This document shows, one piece after another, positions 56,387 to 64,000 of a stretch of 64,000 bases of DNA. The notes beneath the pieces are model-generated. The model was given only the letters and a program-made list of their open reading frames with translations. It made no database searches and was not told the DNA's origin. Each line of letters starts with the position of its first letter. Within the stretch, counting starts at the first letter, position 1. Source of the DNA: Streptococcus orisratti DSM 15617. GTDB taxonomy: Bacteria; Bacillota; Bacilli; Lactobacillales; Streptococcaceae. The position numbers were made by a program, and so were the translations under genes. The DNA lies in NCBI RefSeq assembly GCF_000380105.1, contig NZ_KB904515.1, positions 1-64,000 of the forward strand, in the 5' to 3' direction.

Positions 56387-57181
56387 ATGAGTATTAAAAT
56401 GATTTTCAGTGATATTGATGGAACTTTAATTAACAGTGAATTTCAGGTAACTCCCAAAACTCAAGCGGCTATCCGTCAAGCGGTGAAGCAAGGGATAGTT
56501 TTTGTGCCAGTATCAGCACGGATGCCAGAGGGAATCAAGCCCATTGTCAACAGTATCGGCATTAAAACTCCTATTATTTCATACAACGGAGCTCTGGTGC
56601 AGACGGACAAGGAAGAGACTGTCGCCTCAAATCCGATGGGGACAGAGACGGCTTTGAGAATCTGTCGCTTTATTAGCCAAAATTATCCTGAGATTGCGTG
56701 GAATGTTTACAGCTATCACGATTGGTATGCCATGGATCGTGACAATGTTTGGGTTAAACGGGAAGAAGATATTGTAGGGGTACGCTCTCATGAAGCGGAC
56801 TTATCACAACTCCAGTTCTTGCCTGCTGTTCACAAAGTCCTCTTGATGGGAGAGCCAGATTTGATTGCTCCGCTTGAGTTATCCCTAAAGAAGTTATATC
56901 CAGACTTGTCTATTGCCAAATCAGCGCCTTATTTTGTTGAAATCATGGCACCGGGGATAAAGAAAGGGCAGGCTGTTAAGGTTTTGGCTGACTATATGAA
57001 GGTAGAGCTCTCTGACACCATTGCTTTTGGAGATAATTTTAATGATTTGGACATGCTAGAAACAGTGGGTAAGGGCTACGTGATGAGCAATGGCCCCAAG
57101 GAAGTTCAAGAAGCTATTGGTCACATTACTTCTGACCATAATCATGATGGTATTGCCCAAGTGCTTTTTACCTATCTTTAA
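56387..57181 (+). CDS. Cof-type HAD-IIB phosphatase
   Basis: The protein has 264 codons from ATG 56387, nine bases after AAAGGAG; a GTG three codons upstream overlaps that site. HAD motif I is SDIDGTLIN (D9, D11), with GIVFVPVSARM, a C2-type cap, and motif IV IAFGDNFNDLDML. It is likely a sugar phosphate or flavin-type phosphatase; specificity cannot be told. It precedes the sugar-sensing cluster by nine bases and may be cotranscribed with it. Confidence 0.9.
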   Translation: MSIKMIFSDIDGTLINSEFQVTPKTQAAIRQAVKQGIVFVPVSARMPEGIKPIVNSIGIKTPIISYNGALVQTDKEETVASNPMGTETALRICRFISQNYPEIAWNVYSYHDWYAMDRDNVWVKREEDIVGVRSHEADLSQLQFLPAVHKVLLMGEPDLIAPLELSLKKLYPDLSIAKSAPYFVEIMAPGIKKGQAVKVLADYMKVELSDTIAFGDNFNDLDMLETVGKGYVMSNGPKEVQEAIGHITSDHNHDGIAQVLFTYL

Positions 57182-57190
57182 GGAGAGGTT

Positions 57191-58156
57191 ATGTTCAAAA
57201 AAGAAAAGACCAAGTCGTTAATAGCCTTGATATTAGGTTTATTATTAGTTTTTGGGATTTATGTAAATTATCGTAATCTGGTTTTGTCTCCCAACCAACG
57301 TAAGATTGGTGTAACTTATATGACTATGAACAATGCCTTTTACAAGGTCGTTAATGCGGAGGTTGAGAAAGTTGCAGACAGCAAAGGGGATATTCTTTAC
57401 ACTAGAGATCCAGCCTTGAGTGTGGAGAAACAATGCCAACAAGTGGAAACATTTATCAGTAAAAAAGTGGATGCCATCATCATTAATCCTGTGGATAGTA
57501 CTAGTAAGCAAATTGTATCTGTTTTAAAGAAAGCCCATAAAAAAGGAATCAAGATAATTGTTGTTGATAGTCAATTAGAGGATGATTCAGTTGCAGATAC
57601 GACAGTTGTCTCTGATAATTACAATGCTGGGGTTCTCGATGCACAACAGATGATGGCAACAGTTTCTCAAGCTGATATTTTATTGCTGGAGCATTCGGAA
57701 ACCTTATCAGCTGTTGATAGGATTAAGGGGTTTATGGACACTATCTCTGGACATGATGCCTATCGCATTGTCGCGCGACGAGAGTCTTTTGGTCAGACGG
57801 AAAGAGCTATGCCAGTAGTTGAAGGGGTTATTGAAAGAGAAAATTATTTTGATGTGGTTATGGCTCTCAACGATCAAAGCGCTTTAGGAGCACTAGCAGC
57901 CATCAAAGAAAAGAACCTTTCCCGAAAAATCTACATTTATGGCGTGGATGGCTCGCCAGACATGAAAAATTTCCTAAATACGACTAATGACGTTGAAGCC
58001 ACGGTTGCACAATCTCCAATCGCGATGGGGGAAAAAGCTATTACGACCACCTATCAACTTTTAGAAGGTAAAAAAGTGGATAGGCTTATCACCATCCCAG
58101 TAAGCTTGATTACCAAGGAAAATATCAGCGATTATGATGTAACGGGGTGGCAATGA
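57191..58156 (+). CDS. Membrane-anchored sugar-binding protein, RbsB/LacI-like (LevQ/LevT type)
   Basis: The protein has 321 codons. An N-terminal hydrophobic anchor (LIALILGLLLVFGIYVNY, about 10-27) without a lipobox cysteine is followed by a periplasmic-binding type 1 domain (KIGVTYMTMNNAFYKVVNAEVEK, DAIIINPVDSTSKQ, IYIYGVDGSPD). The anchor and the absence of any sugar ABC permease nearby indicate a sensing rather than a transport role. It overlaps the kinase gene by 4 bp (ATGA). The architecture matches the LevQRST sugar-sensing system of S. mutans. Confidence 0.82.
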   Translation: MFKKEKTKSLIALILGLLLVFGIYVNYRNLVLSPNQRKIGVTYMTMNNAFYKVVNAEVEKVADSKGDILYTRDPALSVEKQCQQVETFISKKVDAIIINPVDSTSKQIVSVLKKAHKKGIKIIVVDSQLEDDSVADTTVVSDNYNAGVLDAQQMMATVSQADILLLEHSETLSAVDRIKGFMDTISGHDAYRIVARRESFGQTERAMPVVEGVIERENYFDVVMALNDQSALGALAAIKEKNLSRKIYIYGVDGSPDMKNFLNTTNDVEATVAQSPIAMGEKAITTTYQLLEGKKVDRLITIPVSLITKENISDYDVTGWQ

Positions 58157-59472
58157 TGGCTCATTTAAAAACAATTCGCTATCTGCGTCAGGTACTCCTT
58201 TTAATCAATTTTGTAGCCGTTGTTTACAATGCTTCGCTATATCTTTTTGCAACCAAATACATCACTGAAAAAGGTCTTAGTCACTCATTGTTGGAAAATC
58301 TGACAGCCCTACCAACACAACCGATTGTCGTTTTTTGGACTTCTATTGGTTCATTTGCCTTGCTTTTATTGGTTATGCAAATTAAGAACGGTTTGTCTCG
58401 TGAGCGGCAATCGTTGATGGACTGGCTACTGGTATTAGAGATTTTTCTCCTGTTGACTACTTTCATTGCTTTACAGTCATCCTATAATGGATTAATTTTG
58501 CTGGTATTTATAGATATTTTTTACAGCTACACAGATTTTTACACCTTGCAACAGCGACGTAGCTGGCTAGCTTTCATTATTCTCAGTTTCGGCGCATTGT
58601 TGATTTCTAATTATGATATTTTATCCTTGGTTGTTGAAATCCCTTCCTTGGATACTTATTTAGATTTCTTTCCAGAGTCAATTCGTTTTATGACCCTTTT
58701 TGTTAAAAATCTTTTGGCATCCTTAAATATCGTTGTTTTTATCAGCTCTCTTATTACTTATACCATGTATTCTGTTTCTGAGAACCATAAGATTGAGGAA
58801 GAGTTACGGATGGCAGCACAAGCTAACCGAGAAATGAATAATTATATTGCAGTAACTGAAAAGATTGCTGAGGATAGAGAGCGAAAGCGTATCGCAAGAG
58901 AAATCCATGATACCTTGGGACACGCTCTGACAGGGATTTCGGCAGGAATTGATGCAGTCATGGTATTGGTTGATTTAGATCCTAACCGAGCCAAAGAGCA
59001 ACTCAAGAATATCTCTAATGTAGTGCGTGAAGGTATCCGTGATGTTAGGCGGTCGCTGGAAAAATTGCGCCCAGGTGCTCTGGAAGGAAGAAGTCTGAAA
59101 GATGCTTTGGAAAAAATGGTAGCTGATTATCAAGAATTATCACGTCTAACCATTTCCTTTGCCTATGATTGGGGAGATGTTGATTTGGACGCCACAAAGG
59201 AAGACATTATTTTCCGCGTGATTCAGGAATCCATTACCAATTCGCTTCGCCATGGTCATGCAAGGCAGGTCACAATCAAGATGGTCAGTGATTCCTGTTA
59301 TCGCTTGATTATTCAGGATGATGGGATTGGTTTTGACGACTTGCATTATGGCTATGGGCTGACTCAAATGCGCGAACGTCTATCTATTATTGGAGGAAAA
59401 GCTGAATTTTACAATGATCATGGATTTAAAACAGTAGTTTCTATTCCAAAAGCTAAGGGGGAAGAAGAATGA
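58153..59472 (+). CDS. Sensor histidine kinase (LevRS-type two-component system)
   Basis: The kinase has about 439 codons (ATG 58153 or 58156). Up to six membrane segments lie in residues of about 10-215. A HisKA_3 phosphoacceptor reads KRIAREIHDTLGHALTG (His in REIHD), and a HATPase_c domain has QESITNSLRHGHA and QDDGIGFDDLHYGYGLTQMRERL. It is NarX/DesK-like. Its extracellular part is small, so ligand sensing is probably delegated to the neighbouring binding proteins. It overlaps the regulator gene by 4 bp. Confidence 0.9.
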   Translation: MMAHLKTIRYLRQVLLLINFVAVVYNASLYLFATKYITEKGLSHSLLENLTALPTQPIVVFWTSIGSFALLLLVMQIKNGLSRERQSLMDWLLVLEIFLLLTTFIALQSSYNGLILLVFIDIFYSYTDFYTLQQRRSWLAFIILSFGALLISNYDILSLVVEIPSLDTYLDFFPESIRFMTLFVKNLLASLNIVVFISSLITYTMYSVSENHKIEEELRMAAQANREMNNYIAVTEKIAEDRERKRIAREIHDTLGHALTGISAGIDAVMVLVDLDPNRAKEQLKNISNVVREGIRDVRRSLEKLRPGALEGRSLKDALEKMVADYQELSRLTISFAYDWGDVDLDATKEDIIFRVIQESITNSLRHGHARQVTIKMVSDSCYRLIIQDDGIGFDDLHYGYGLTQMRERLSIIGGKAEFYNDHGFKTVVSIPKAKGEEE

Positions 59473-60149
59473 TAAAAGTGTTGATAGCAGACGATCAAGC
59501 TCTAATTCGAGAGTCCTTACAAATTGTCCTGTCTGCTCACGATGATATTGAAGTGGTTGCTGCTGTTGGTGATGGGCTAGAAGTTATTGAGGCCTTAAAA
59601 AATTGTCATCCTGATGTTATTTTAATGGATATCCGCATGCCAAAGATGGATGGTGTTCTCTGCACAAAGCAAGTAAAAGAACAATATCCAGATATTAAAA
59701 TTATCATCCTAACCACCTTTGATGATGACGATTTTATCTTTAGCGCCCTAAAATACGGAGCTTCGGGATATATGCTTAAAGGAGTGTCAACCGATGAACT
59801 CCATCAGGCTATCATTACGGTTAGCAGTGGTGGTGCCATGATCAACCCTGATATTGCGACTAAGGTCTTTAAAATTTTCTCCCGTATGGCTCAGTCAAAT
59901 TTTGCCATTCAGGTAGAAGAAAATAACGTTGATGATTTATCCAAGGTTGAGTGGCGGATTATACAGCAAATCGGATTTGGCTTGTCTAACAAGGAAATCG
60001 CTAGCAAGCTCTTTTTGTCTGAAGGAACTGTTAGAAATTATCTGTCAAACATTTTATCCAAACTGAGCCTGAGAGACCGTACTCAGCTAGCAATCTGGGC
60101 AGTGCAAACTGGTGTGACAACCCAAGATTTCGGTGATGGTCATGATTAA
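59469..60149 (+). CDS. NarL/FixJ-family response regulator
   Basis: The regulator has 226 codons. The receiver has acidic D8-D9, phospho-acceptor D54 (DVILMDIRMPKMDG) and conserved T/K (LTTFDDDDF, MLKGVSTDE). The C-terminal LuxR-type HTH is VEWRIIQQIGFGLSNKEIASKLFLSEGTVRNYLSNILSKL. It is the probable activator of the PTS operon downstream via the direct repeats at 61654-61705. Confidence 0.92.
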   Translation: MIKVLIADDQALIRESLQIVLSAHDDIEVVAAVGDGLEVIEALKNCHPDVILMDIRMPKMDGVLCTKQVKEQYPDIKIIILTTFDDDDFIFSALKYGASGYMLKGVSTDELHQAIITVSSGGAMINPDIATKVFKIFSRMAQSNFAIQVEENNVDDLSKVEWRIIQQIGFGLSNKEIASKLFLSEGTVRNYLSNILSKLSLRDRTQLAIWAVQTGVTTQDFGDGHD

Positions 60150-61455
60150 GATGTTGAAAATTTGGACGAAGAAAAGACTCATTATCCTTCTTGTTTGTTT
60201 AGTTGTTGTTTTATCTGCCTTCTTGATCTATCATCAAAAGGTAAAAAAGATTGAACTGCACTTAGGAATTTATTCGGGAAGCAGCTGGGGAGTTCCAAAT
60301 GGTAACGATTATCAAGTTATTGACCAGGTGATTGCTGAGTTTGAAAAGAAGCACCCTAATGTCACAGTAACCTATGAGAGCGGCATTTCCAAGGATGATT
60401 ATTCTACTTGGCTTTCAGACGCTATCATTAATGGTGAACAACCTGACATTTTCATCTTACCTGAAAATGACTTTAATCTTTTGGCTTCAACGGGCTCTCT
60501 TAAAAAATTAGACAGTTTTATTCAGTCCGACTTAAAGGTATCTGATTTTTACAACTCTGCTTATCAAGCAGGACGCTATGGAAATGTTCAATACGCCCTT
60601 CCTTATGAAAGTAATCCAACCATGATGTGTATCAATAAGGATTTGTTAGAAAAAGAAGGTATTACAATTCCAAGTTCGGGTTGGACTCTGGCTGAATTTT
60701 ACGATATTTGCCAACAAGTAACCAAGGATACCAATGGTGATGGAATACTTGATCAATACGGTTTGACAGGATACACTTGGCAACAAGCTTTAGCGGCCTA
60801 TGGTGTACAACTTTTTGATGAATATGGGACCAAGACCTACTTGAACACGGAGAAAGTCAAGTCTGCCTTGGGAGTTTGGAGCAAGTTGAATGCCTTAACT
60901 GGAAATTACCAAGTTAGCACAGAAGATTTCGATGAGGGTAGGGTGGCTTTCTTGCCCATGACTTTAGCTCAGTATCGTACCTACAAACCTTATCCTTATC
61001 ATGTGGCCAAATATTCTTCTTTTGCTTGGACTTGCGTACAAATGCCAGCGGCTAAGTCAAGTATCAATGCCACTCAAGTCAGCACCTCTCTTTATGGCAT
61101 TTCGGTCAAAACCCAAAATGCCAAATTGTCGTGGGAATTTCTTAAGCTCCTGACAGATAATGAAGCTACTCAACAAATGCTTTTTGAAACTTCACAGGGA
61201 ACTTCTGTGCTCAAGAAAATCATGAAAAATACTGAGACTAAGGATATTTTGAAAAATGATGATTTTGGCTCAACAGCCTTGAGTGCAGATACCTTAGATT
61301 CTATGATGACAAATGCCAATATCCAACCGAAATTTAAAAAATATAATTCCGTCTTGGAAAAGGTGGACTACCTCATTACCCAGTCTTTGAAAAATAAGAC
61401 GATAGATAGTGATTTAGCGGATATTCAACACCAAATTGAAGATCAATTGAAATAA
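60142..61455 (+). CDS. Membrane-anchored extracellular solute-binding protein (family 1-like)
   Basis: The protein has about 437 codons; ATG 60142 lies inside the regulator's 3' end, with alternatives at 60136 and 60151. An N-terminal anchor (RLIILLVCLVVVLSAFLIYHQ) has no lipobox. It has an SBP_bac_1-like fold with IAEFEKKHPNVTVTYESG, PDIFILPENDFNLL, YALPYESNPTMMCINKDLLEKEG and SGWTLAEFYDI. There are no permease genes nearby. Together with the first binding protein it flanks the kinase pair as in LevQ/LevT, so a sensory co-receptor role is inferred. Confidence 0.85.
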   Translation: MIKMLKIWTKKRLIILLVCLVVVLSAFLIYHQKVKKIELHLGIYSGSSWGVPNGNDYQVIDQVIAEFEKKHPNVTVTYESGISKDDYSTWLSDAIINGEQPDIFILPENDFNLLASTGSLKKLDSFIQSDLKVSDFYNSAYQAGRYGNVQYALPYESNPTMMCINKDLLEKEGITIPSSGWTLAEFYDICQQVTKDTNGDGILDQYGLTGYTWQQALAAYGVQLFDEYGTKTYLNTEKVKSALGVWSKLNALTGNYQVSTEDFDEGRVAFLPMTLAQYRTYKPYPYHVAKYSSFAWTCVQMPAAKSSINATQVSTSLYGISVKTQNAKLSWEFLKLLTDNEATQQMLFETSQGTSVLKKIMKNTETKDILKNDDFGSTALSADTLDSMMTNANIQPKFKKYNSVLEKVDYLITQSLKNKTIDSDLADIQHQIEDQLK

Positions 61456-61740
61456 AAATAAGACGAAACAGGGAAGTTGTTGAAGGTTATCTAGACTTTT
61501 GATTTTAGGGGACTTCTCTTCTCTAATTGTAGTCCTTCTTTGTTCTTCTCATTTTGATAGATTTTCAAAACTACCACTGTTCTGTCATCATCTTTTACAA
61601 AAGACAAGCTTCTGGATTTTTCTTTCAGTTGCTTGTCTTTTTTTGTTCAAAGTTGACATTTGTCACATTTTAGATGACATTTATCCTTCTATCAAGGTGA
61701 CATTTTACAATTATAAAGCGTTTCCAAATACTTTACAATA
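61456..61740 (+). promoter_or_regulatory. PTS operon control region with TGACATTT repeats and cre-like site
   Basis: TGACATTT occurs at 61654-61661, 61675-61682 and 61698-61705, with TCACATTT at 61663-61670. This array suits a LuxR-type regulator. A cre-like TATAAAGCGTTTCCA (61712-61726) for CcpA overlaps a weak promoter TTATAA (61711-61716), 17 bp, TACAAT (61734-61739). The upstream part (61456-61650) has T-rich runs but no convincing gene; an 80-codon frame there lacks a ribosome binding site. Confidence 0.6.
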
Positions 61741-61764
61741 AGTGTGAATAAAGGAGGAGAGAGC

Positions 61765-62202
61765 ATGAAGTATTTAGTACTGGTCAGCCATGGCGGCTTT
61801 GCAGAAGGGTTGAAAACTTCTCTTGCCATGTTTGCTGGCGACAAGATGGACCAAGTCATTGCAGTTGGCTTGCAAAATGGGAAATCGGTTGATGATTTTG
61901 CGGTTGATTTCAAGGCTGCGATGGCACCATTGAAAGAAGATGATAGCGTTGTTGTTTTGGCAGACATCGTTGGCGGAAGTCCACTAACAACAGCATGTGG
62001 TGTTCTCGAAGAACTCGGCAAATTGGACACAGCAGTTGTTCTGGGAGGTATGAACTTACCAATGGCTTTAACATCTGTTGTGATGAAGGATGCCTTAGAA
62101 GGAGCTGACTTTGTAGCTGCTGTATTACCAGAAGCACAAGCTGCTCTTCAAGAATTTAAGGTCACATCAGATGATGCTGACGATGAAGATGACGATATTT
62201 AA
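61765..62202 (+). CDS. Mannose-family PTS IIA component
   Basis: IIA has 145 codons from ATG 61765 behind AAGGAGG (61751-61757). The EIIA-man fold has the phosphorylated His in LVSHGGFAEG (H9), then ADIVGGSPLTTAC and VLGGMNLPMAL. It accepts phosphate from HPr and passes it to IIB. It ends in an unusual acidic tail TSDDADDEDDDI. The closest described analogues are LevD/ManX-type IIA. It is the first gene of the PTS operon after the sensory module. Confidence 0.92.
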   Translation: MKYLVLVSHGGFAEGLKTSLAMFAGDKMDQVIAVGLQNGKSVDDFAVDFKAAMAPLKEDDSVVVLADIVGGSPLTTACGVLEELGKLDTAVVLGGMNLPMALTSVVMKDALEGADFVAAVLPEAQAALQEFKVTSDDADDEDDDI

Positions 62203-62223
62203 TAGGGCTAAAGCTCTGCTATT
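62201..62223 (+). repeat. Hairpin between IIA and IIB
   Basis: AATAGGGC pairs with GCTCTGCTATT (with a bulge), just after the IIA stop. There is no strong U-run. It may affect relative expression of the PTS subunits. Confidence 0.45.
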
Positions 62224-62244
62224 TTACAAAAAAGGAGATATATA

Positions 62245-62739
62245 ATGGTAGTTTCATTTGTACGTATTGACGATCGTATGATTCACGGTCAAACCGTTAC
62301 GCGCTGGGCAAAGGAATACCCATGTGATGGTCTTATTGCTGTCAATGATGCGGCAGCTAAGAACAAAGTTTTGACACAGGCTTACAAAGGTGCTTCTGAT
62401 AAGAAAACTTTTGTTTGGTCAGTTGACGCTTTTGGTCAAAAATCACAAAAAGTTTTGGATTCAGATACCCGTTACTTCGTTATCACAAAAAATCCAATTG
62501 ACATGAAGAAACTCTTGGTTGATCAAGGTTTTGTACCAAGTGATGTCAAGGAAATTATCGTCGGTCCAGCTAATGACCGTCCAGGAGCTGTTAAACTTGG
62601 GAACAATCAATCCATTACTCAGGAAGAAGCAGATGCTATTGAAGCCATCGAAAAAGCTGGCTACAAAGTGAAATTCCAACTTCTGCCAGATGTCTCAATT
62701 GGTTACTGGTCGGACTTCAAATCTAAATTTGGTTATTAA
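62245..62739 (+). CDS. Mannose-family PTS IIB component
   Basis: IIB has 164 codons of PTS_IIB_man type: VSFVRIDDRMIHGQTVTRWAKE with the active-site His14, FVITKNPIDMKKLL and GPANDRPGAVKLGNNQSIT. It transfers phosphate from IIA to the incoming sugar. Its ribosome binding site is AAGGAGA. A 283-bp repeat-filled gap separates it from IIC, unusual for a PTS operon. Confidence 0.93.
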   Translation: MVVSFVRIDDRMIHGQTVTRWAKEYPCDGLIAVNDAAAKNKVLTQAYKGASDKKTFVWSVDAFGQKSQKVLDSDTRYFVITKNPIDMKKLLVDQGFVPSDVKEIIVGPANDRPGAVKLGNNQSITQEEADAIEAIEKAGYKVKFQLLPDVSIGYWSDFKSKFGY

Positions 62740-62767
62740 TCTTTATCGTTAGTAAAGATTTAATGTT

Positions 62768-63006
62768 CTTTGTATCTTAATAATTGAACACGGGCTAAAA
62801 GTATCGAGAAAAAGATAGCCATGCCTTATGCGCAAAGCGCATGGCGTTAGGCTCCTATTTTCTTCTCACTTTCTCAATGCCCTTTGTATCTTAGTAATTG
62901 AACACGAGCTAAAATCCTAGTAAAAAAGATAAACTTCCTTGTATCTTAACGACACAGCATCAGTTTTCTATTTTTATACGGATTTATTAACGCTCTTTGT
63001 ATCTTA
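62768..63006 (+). repeat. Tandem family R repeats in the IIB-IIC gap
   Basis: CTTTGTATCTTA recurs at 62768, 62882 and 62995, i.e. two units of 114 and 113 bp. Each unit continues AATTGAACACG(G/A)GCTAAAA and AAAAAGATA. The first contains a strong ATGCGCAAAGCGCAT hairpin within GCCTTATGCGC...GGCGTTAGGC and then CTATTTTC. The second has a CCTTGTATCTTAA copy inside and CTATTTTTATACGGATT. The same blocks occur, reversed, in the rpsN-rpsH and rpsH-rplF gaps. Confidence 0.7.
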
Positions 63007-63022
63007 GTATAGGAGATGTATT

Positions 63023-63874
63023 ATGACAATTTCTTGGCTTCAAGCAGCCTTGCTAGGCTTATTTGCTTGTTTATCTTCAATGCCTGGTCTTGGTGGTACC
63101 TCGATTGGTAACTACACATTGGGTCGTCCCTTAGTTGGTGGTTTGGTCTGTGGTCTTATCTTAGGTGATGTTAAAACGGGTATCATCTGTGGGGTTGCCA
63201 TGCAATTAGTTTACATTGCTCTTGTAACACCAGGAGGTACTGTTTCAGCAGACGTTCGTGCCGTATCTTATATTGGTATTCCTCTTGCAATGGTTGCTAT
63301 TCATTCACAAGGTCTCTCAGCTGGTTCAGCTGATGCTGCTAACTTGGCTAAATCAATGGGGACTCTTGTTGGTACTGTTGGTACTGTTCTTTTCTACGGT
63401 ACTGCAACAATGAACCTTGTTTGGCAACATATCGGCTGGAAAGCTGTTGAAAAAGGAAACTTCAAACAACTTTACAAAGTTGACTGGCTCTATCCATGGG
63501 TTTCTCACATCGTTTTCTCATTCATTCCGACGCTAATTATGTGTAAACTCGGTGCAACTGCTGTTACTGCTATGAAAGATGCCCTCCCAATGGATGGTAT
63601 CCCAATGAAAACCCTCTTCACGGTAGGTGCTTTGCTTCCATGTGTAGGGATTGCAATCCTGTTGAAGCAAATTGTTGATAAAGTAACTGACTTTATCCCA
63701 TTCTTTGTTGGTTTCACTTTGGCTGCTTCACTTGGTTTGAACCTCGTGTCATGTGCAGTAATCTCATTGATCTTTGCAGTATTGTTCTATGAACTTGAAA
63801 TGGCTAAAAATGTGAGAGCTACGGCTGTTGCAGCTGGTGACGATTTTGATGACGATGATGAGGAGGATATCTAA
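63023..63874 (+). CDS. Mannose-family PTS IIC component
   Basis: IIC has 283 codons and is a polytopic membrane protein of EII-Sor type: LQAALLGLFACLSSMPGLGGTSIGNYTLGRPLVGGLVCGLILGDVKTGIICGVAMQLVYIAL, with a further 5-6 helices. It forms the sugar channel with IID. Like IIA it ends in an acidic tail (DDFDDDDEEDI). Its ribosome binding site is TAGGAGATG. Confidence 0.93.
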   Translation: MTISWLQAALLGLFACLSSMPGLGGTSIGNYTLGRPLVGGLVCGLILGDVKTGIICGVAMQLVYIALVTPGGTVSADVRAVSYIGIPLAMVAIHSQGLSAGSADAANLAKSMGTLVGTVGTVLFYGTATMNLVWQHIGWKAVEKGNFKQLYKVDWLYPWVSHIVFSFIPTLIMCKLGATAVTAMKDALPMDGIPMKTLFTVGALLPCVGIAILLKQIVDKVTDFIPFFVGFTLAASLGLNLVSCAVISLIFAVLFYELEMAKNVRATAVAAGDDFDDDDEEDI

Positions 63875-63875
63875 G

Positions 63876-64000
63876 ATGGCACAAAAGAAAATTACAAAGA
63901 AAACCCTAATGAAATCTTTCCATCATTGGTACTATGGTAACTTGACTTGCTTCTCTCAAGAACACATGCAAACTTTTGGTTACCTGACATCAATGTTGCC
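63876..64000 (+). CDS. Mannose-family PTS IID component (partial, runs off the window)
   Basis: ATG 63876 lies one base after the IIC stop, behind GAGGAGG within IIC. The visible 41 codons (MAQKKITKKTLMKSFHHWYY, then GNLTCFSQEHMQTFGYLTSM) match the EIID start. It completes the IIA-IIB-IIC-IID order of man/lev-type PTS operons. Confidence 0.93.
   Translation, partial: MAQKKITKKTLMKSFHHWYYGNLTCFSQEHMQTFGYLTSML

Noticed and set aside
61499-61741. 80-codon plus frame before the PTS operon
   Set aside because: No ribosome binding site; it covers the promoter, operator repeats and cre-like site.
1-64000. CRISPR array, prophage, rRNA or tRNA genes
   Set aside because: No regularly spaced direct-repeat array with unique spacers, no phage gene block, and no tRNA cloverleaf or rRNA-like segment was seen on either strand.

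Overview
The window is a chromosomal segment of a Streptococcus. The evidence is the full S10-spc-alpha ribosomal operon in streptococcal order followed by an orphan ispE and adcRCB; a late-competence comG operon and ssbB with ComX-type TGCGAATA boxes; BOX-like repeats; Zn-ribbon forms of S14 and L36; and low-GC codon use. I cannot fix the species by eye. The salivarius/thermophilus group and the bovis/equinus complex are both plausible.

Layout. 1-2.1 kb is a decayed region: an IS630-type transposase start, a CPBP protease tail, IS982-like transposase debris in both orientations, a 50-codon ORF with a strong ribosome binding site, and a broken alpha/beta hydrolase. A MATE efflux gene runs into that hydrolase and has lost its own 3' end. 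A divergent MocR-type regulator (3.45-4.84 kb) shares its control region. 5.2-20.5 kb is the ribosomal protein operon (rpsJ to rplQ, with secY, adk, infA and rpoA). Several of its intergenic gaps are unusually long and packed with stem-loop repeats of a family seen again inside the PTS operon near 62.8 kb. It ends in a run of hairpins that includes at least two intrinsic terminators.

20.8-23.7 kb carries ispE and the zinc-uptake operon adcRCB with an AdcR operator on its own promoter. Then come a TMEM175-family channel gene and tyrS (minus strand), pbp1b, and rpoB-rpoC, which has a promoter and a terminator-like leader. 36-38.7 kb has a DUF2079 membrane protein and a DUF1033 protein. 38.76-44.66 kb has comGA-GG, a comYH-like methylase and ackA. 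44.8-46.5 kb is a small membrane/regulator cassette (XRE regulator, two membrane proteins, CPBP protease) under a promoter overlaid by four direct repeats at exact 23-bp spacing. proC and pepA follow on the minus strand, then a DUF4651 protein, a thioredoxin-like protein and a YtpR-like tRNA-binding protein.

50.5-54.2 kb is an FtsX-type permease, its ATPase, and a kinase-less protein with five PASTA domains, preceded by an 11-bp perfect inverted repeat. Then come a methyltransferase, competence ssbB, a GNAT acetyltransferase and a HAD phosphatase. 57.2-64 kb is a sugar-sensing module resembling LevQRST: two membrane-anchored binding proteins flanking a histidine kinase/response regulator pair, followed by a mannose-family PTS (IIA, IIB, IIC, start of IID) behind a promoter with TGACATTT direct repeats and a cre-like site. 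The binding proteins have no transporter subunits beside them. They probably report extracellular sugar to the kinase, which would switch on the PTS.
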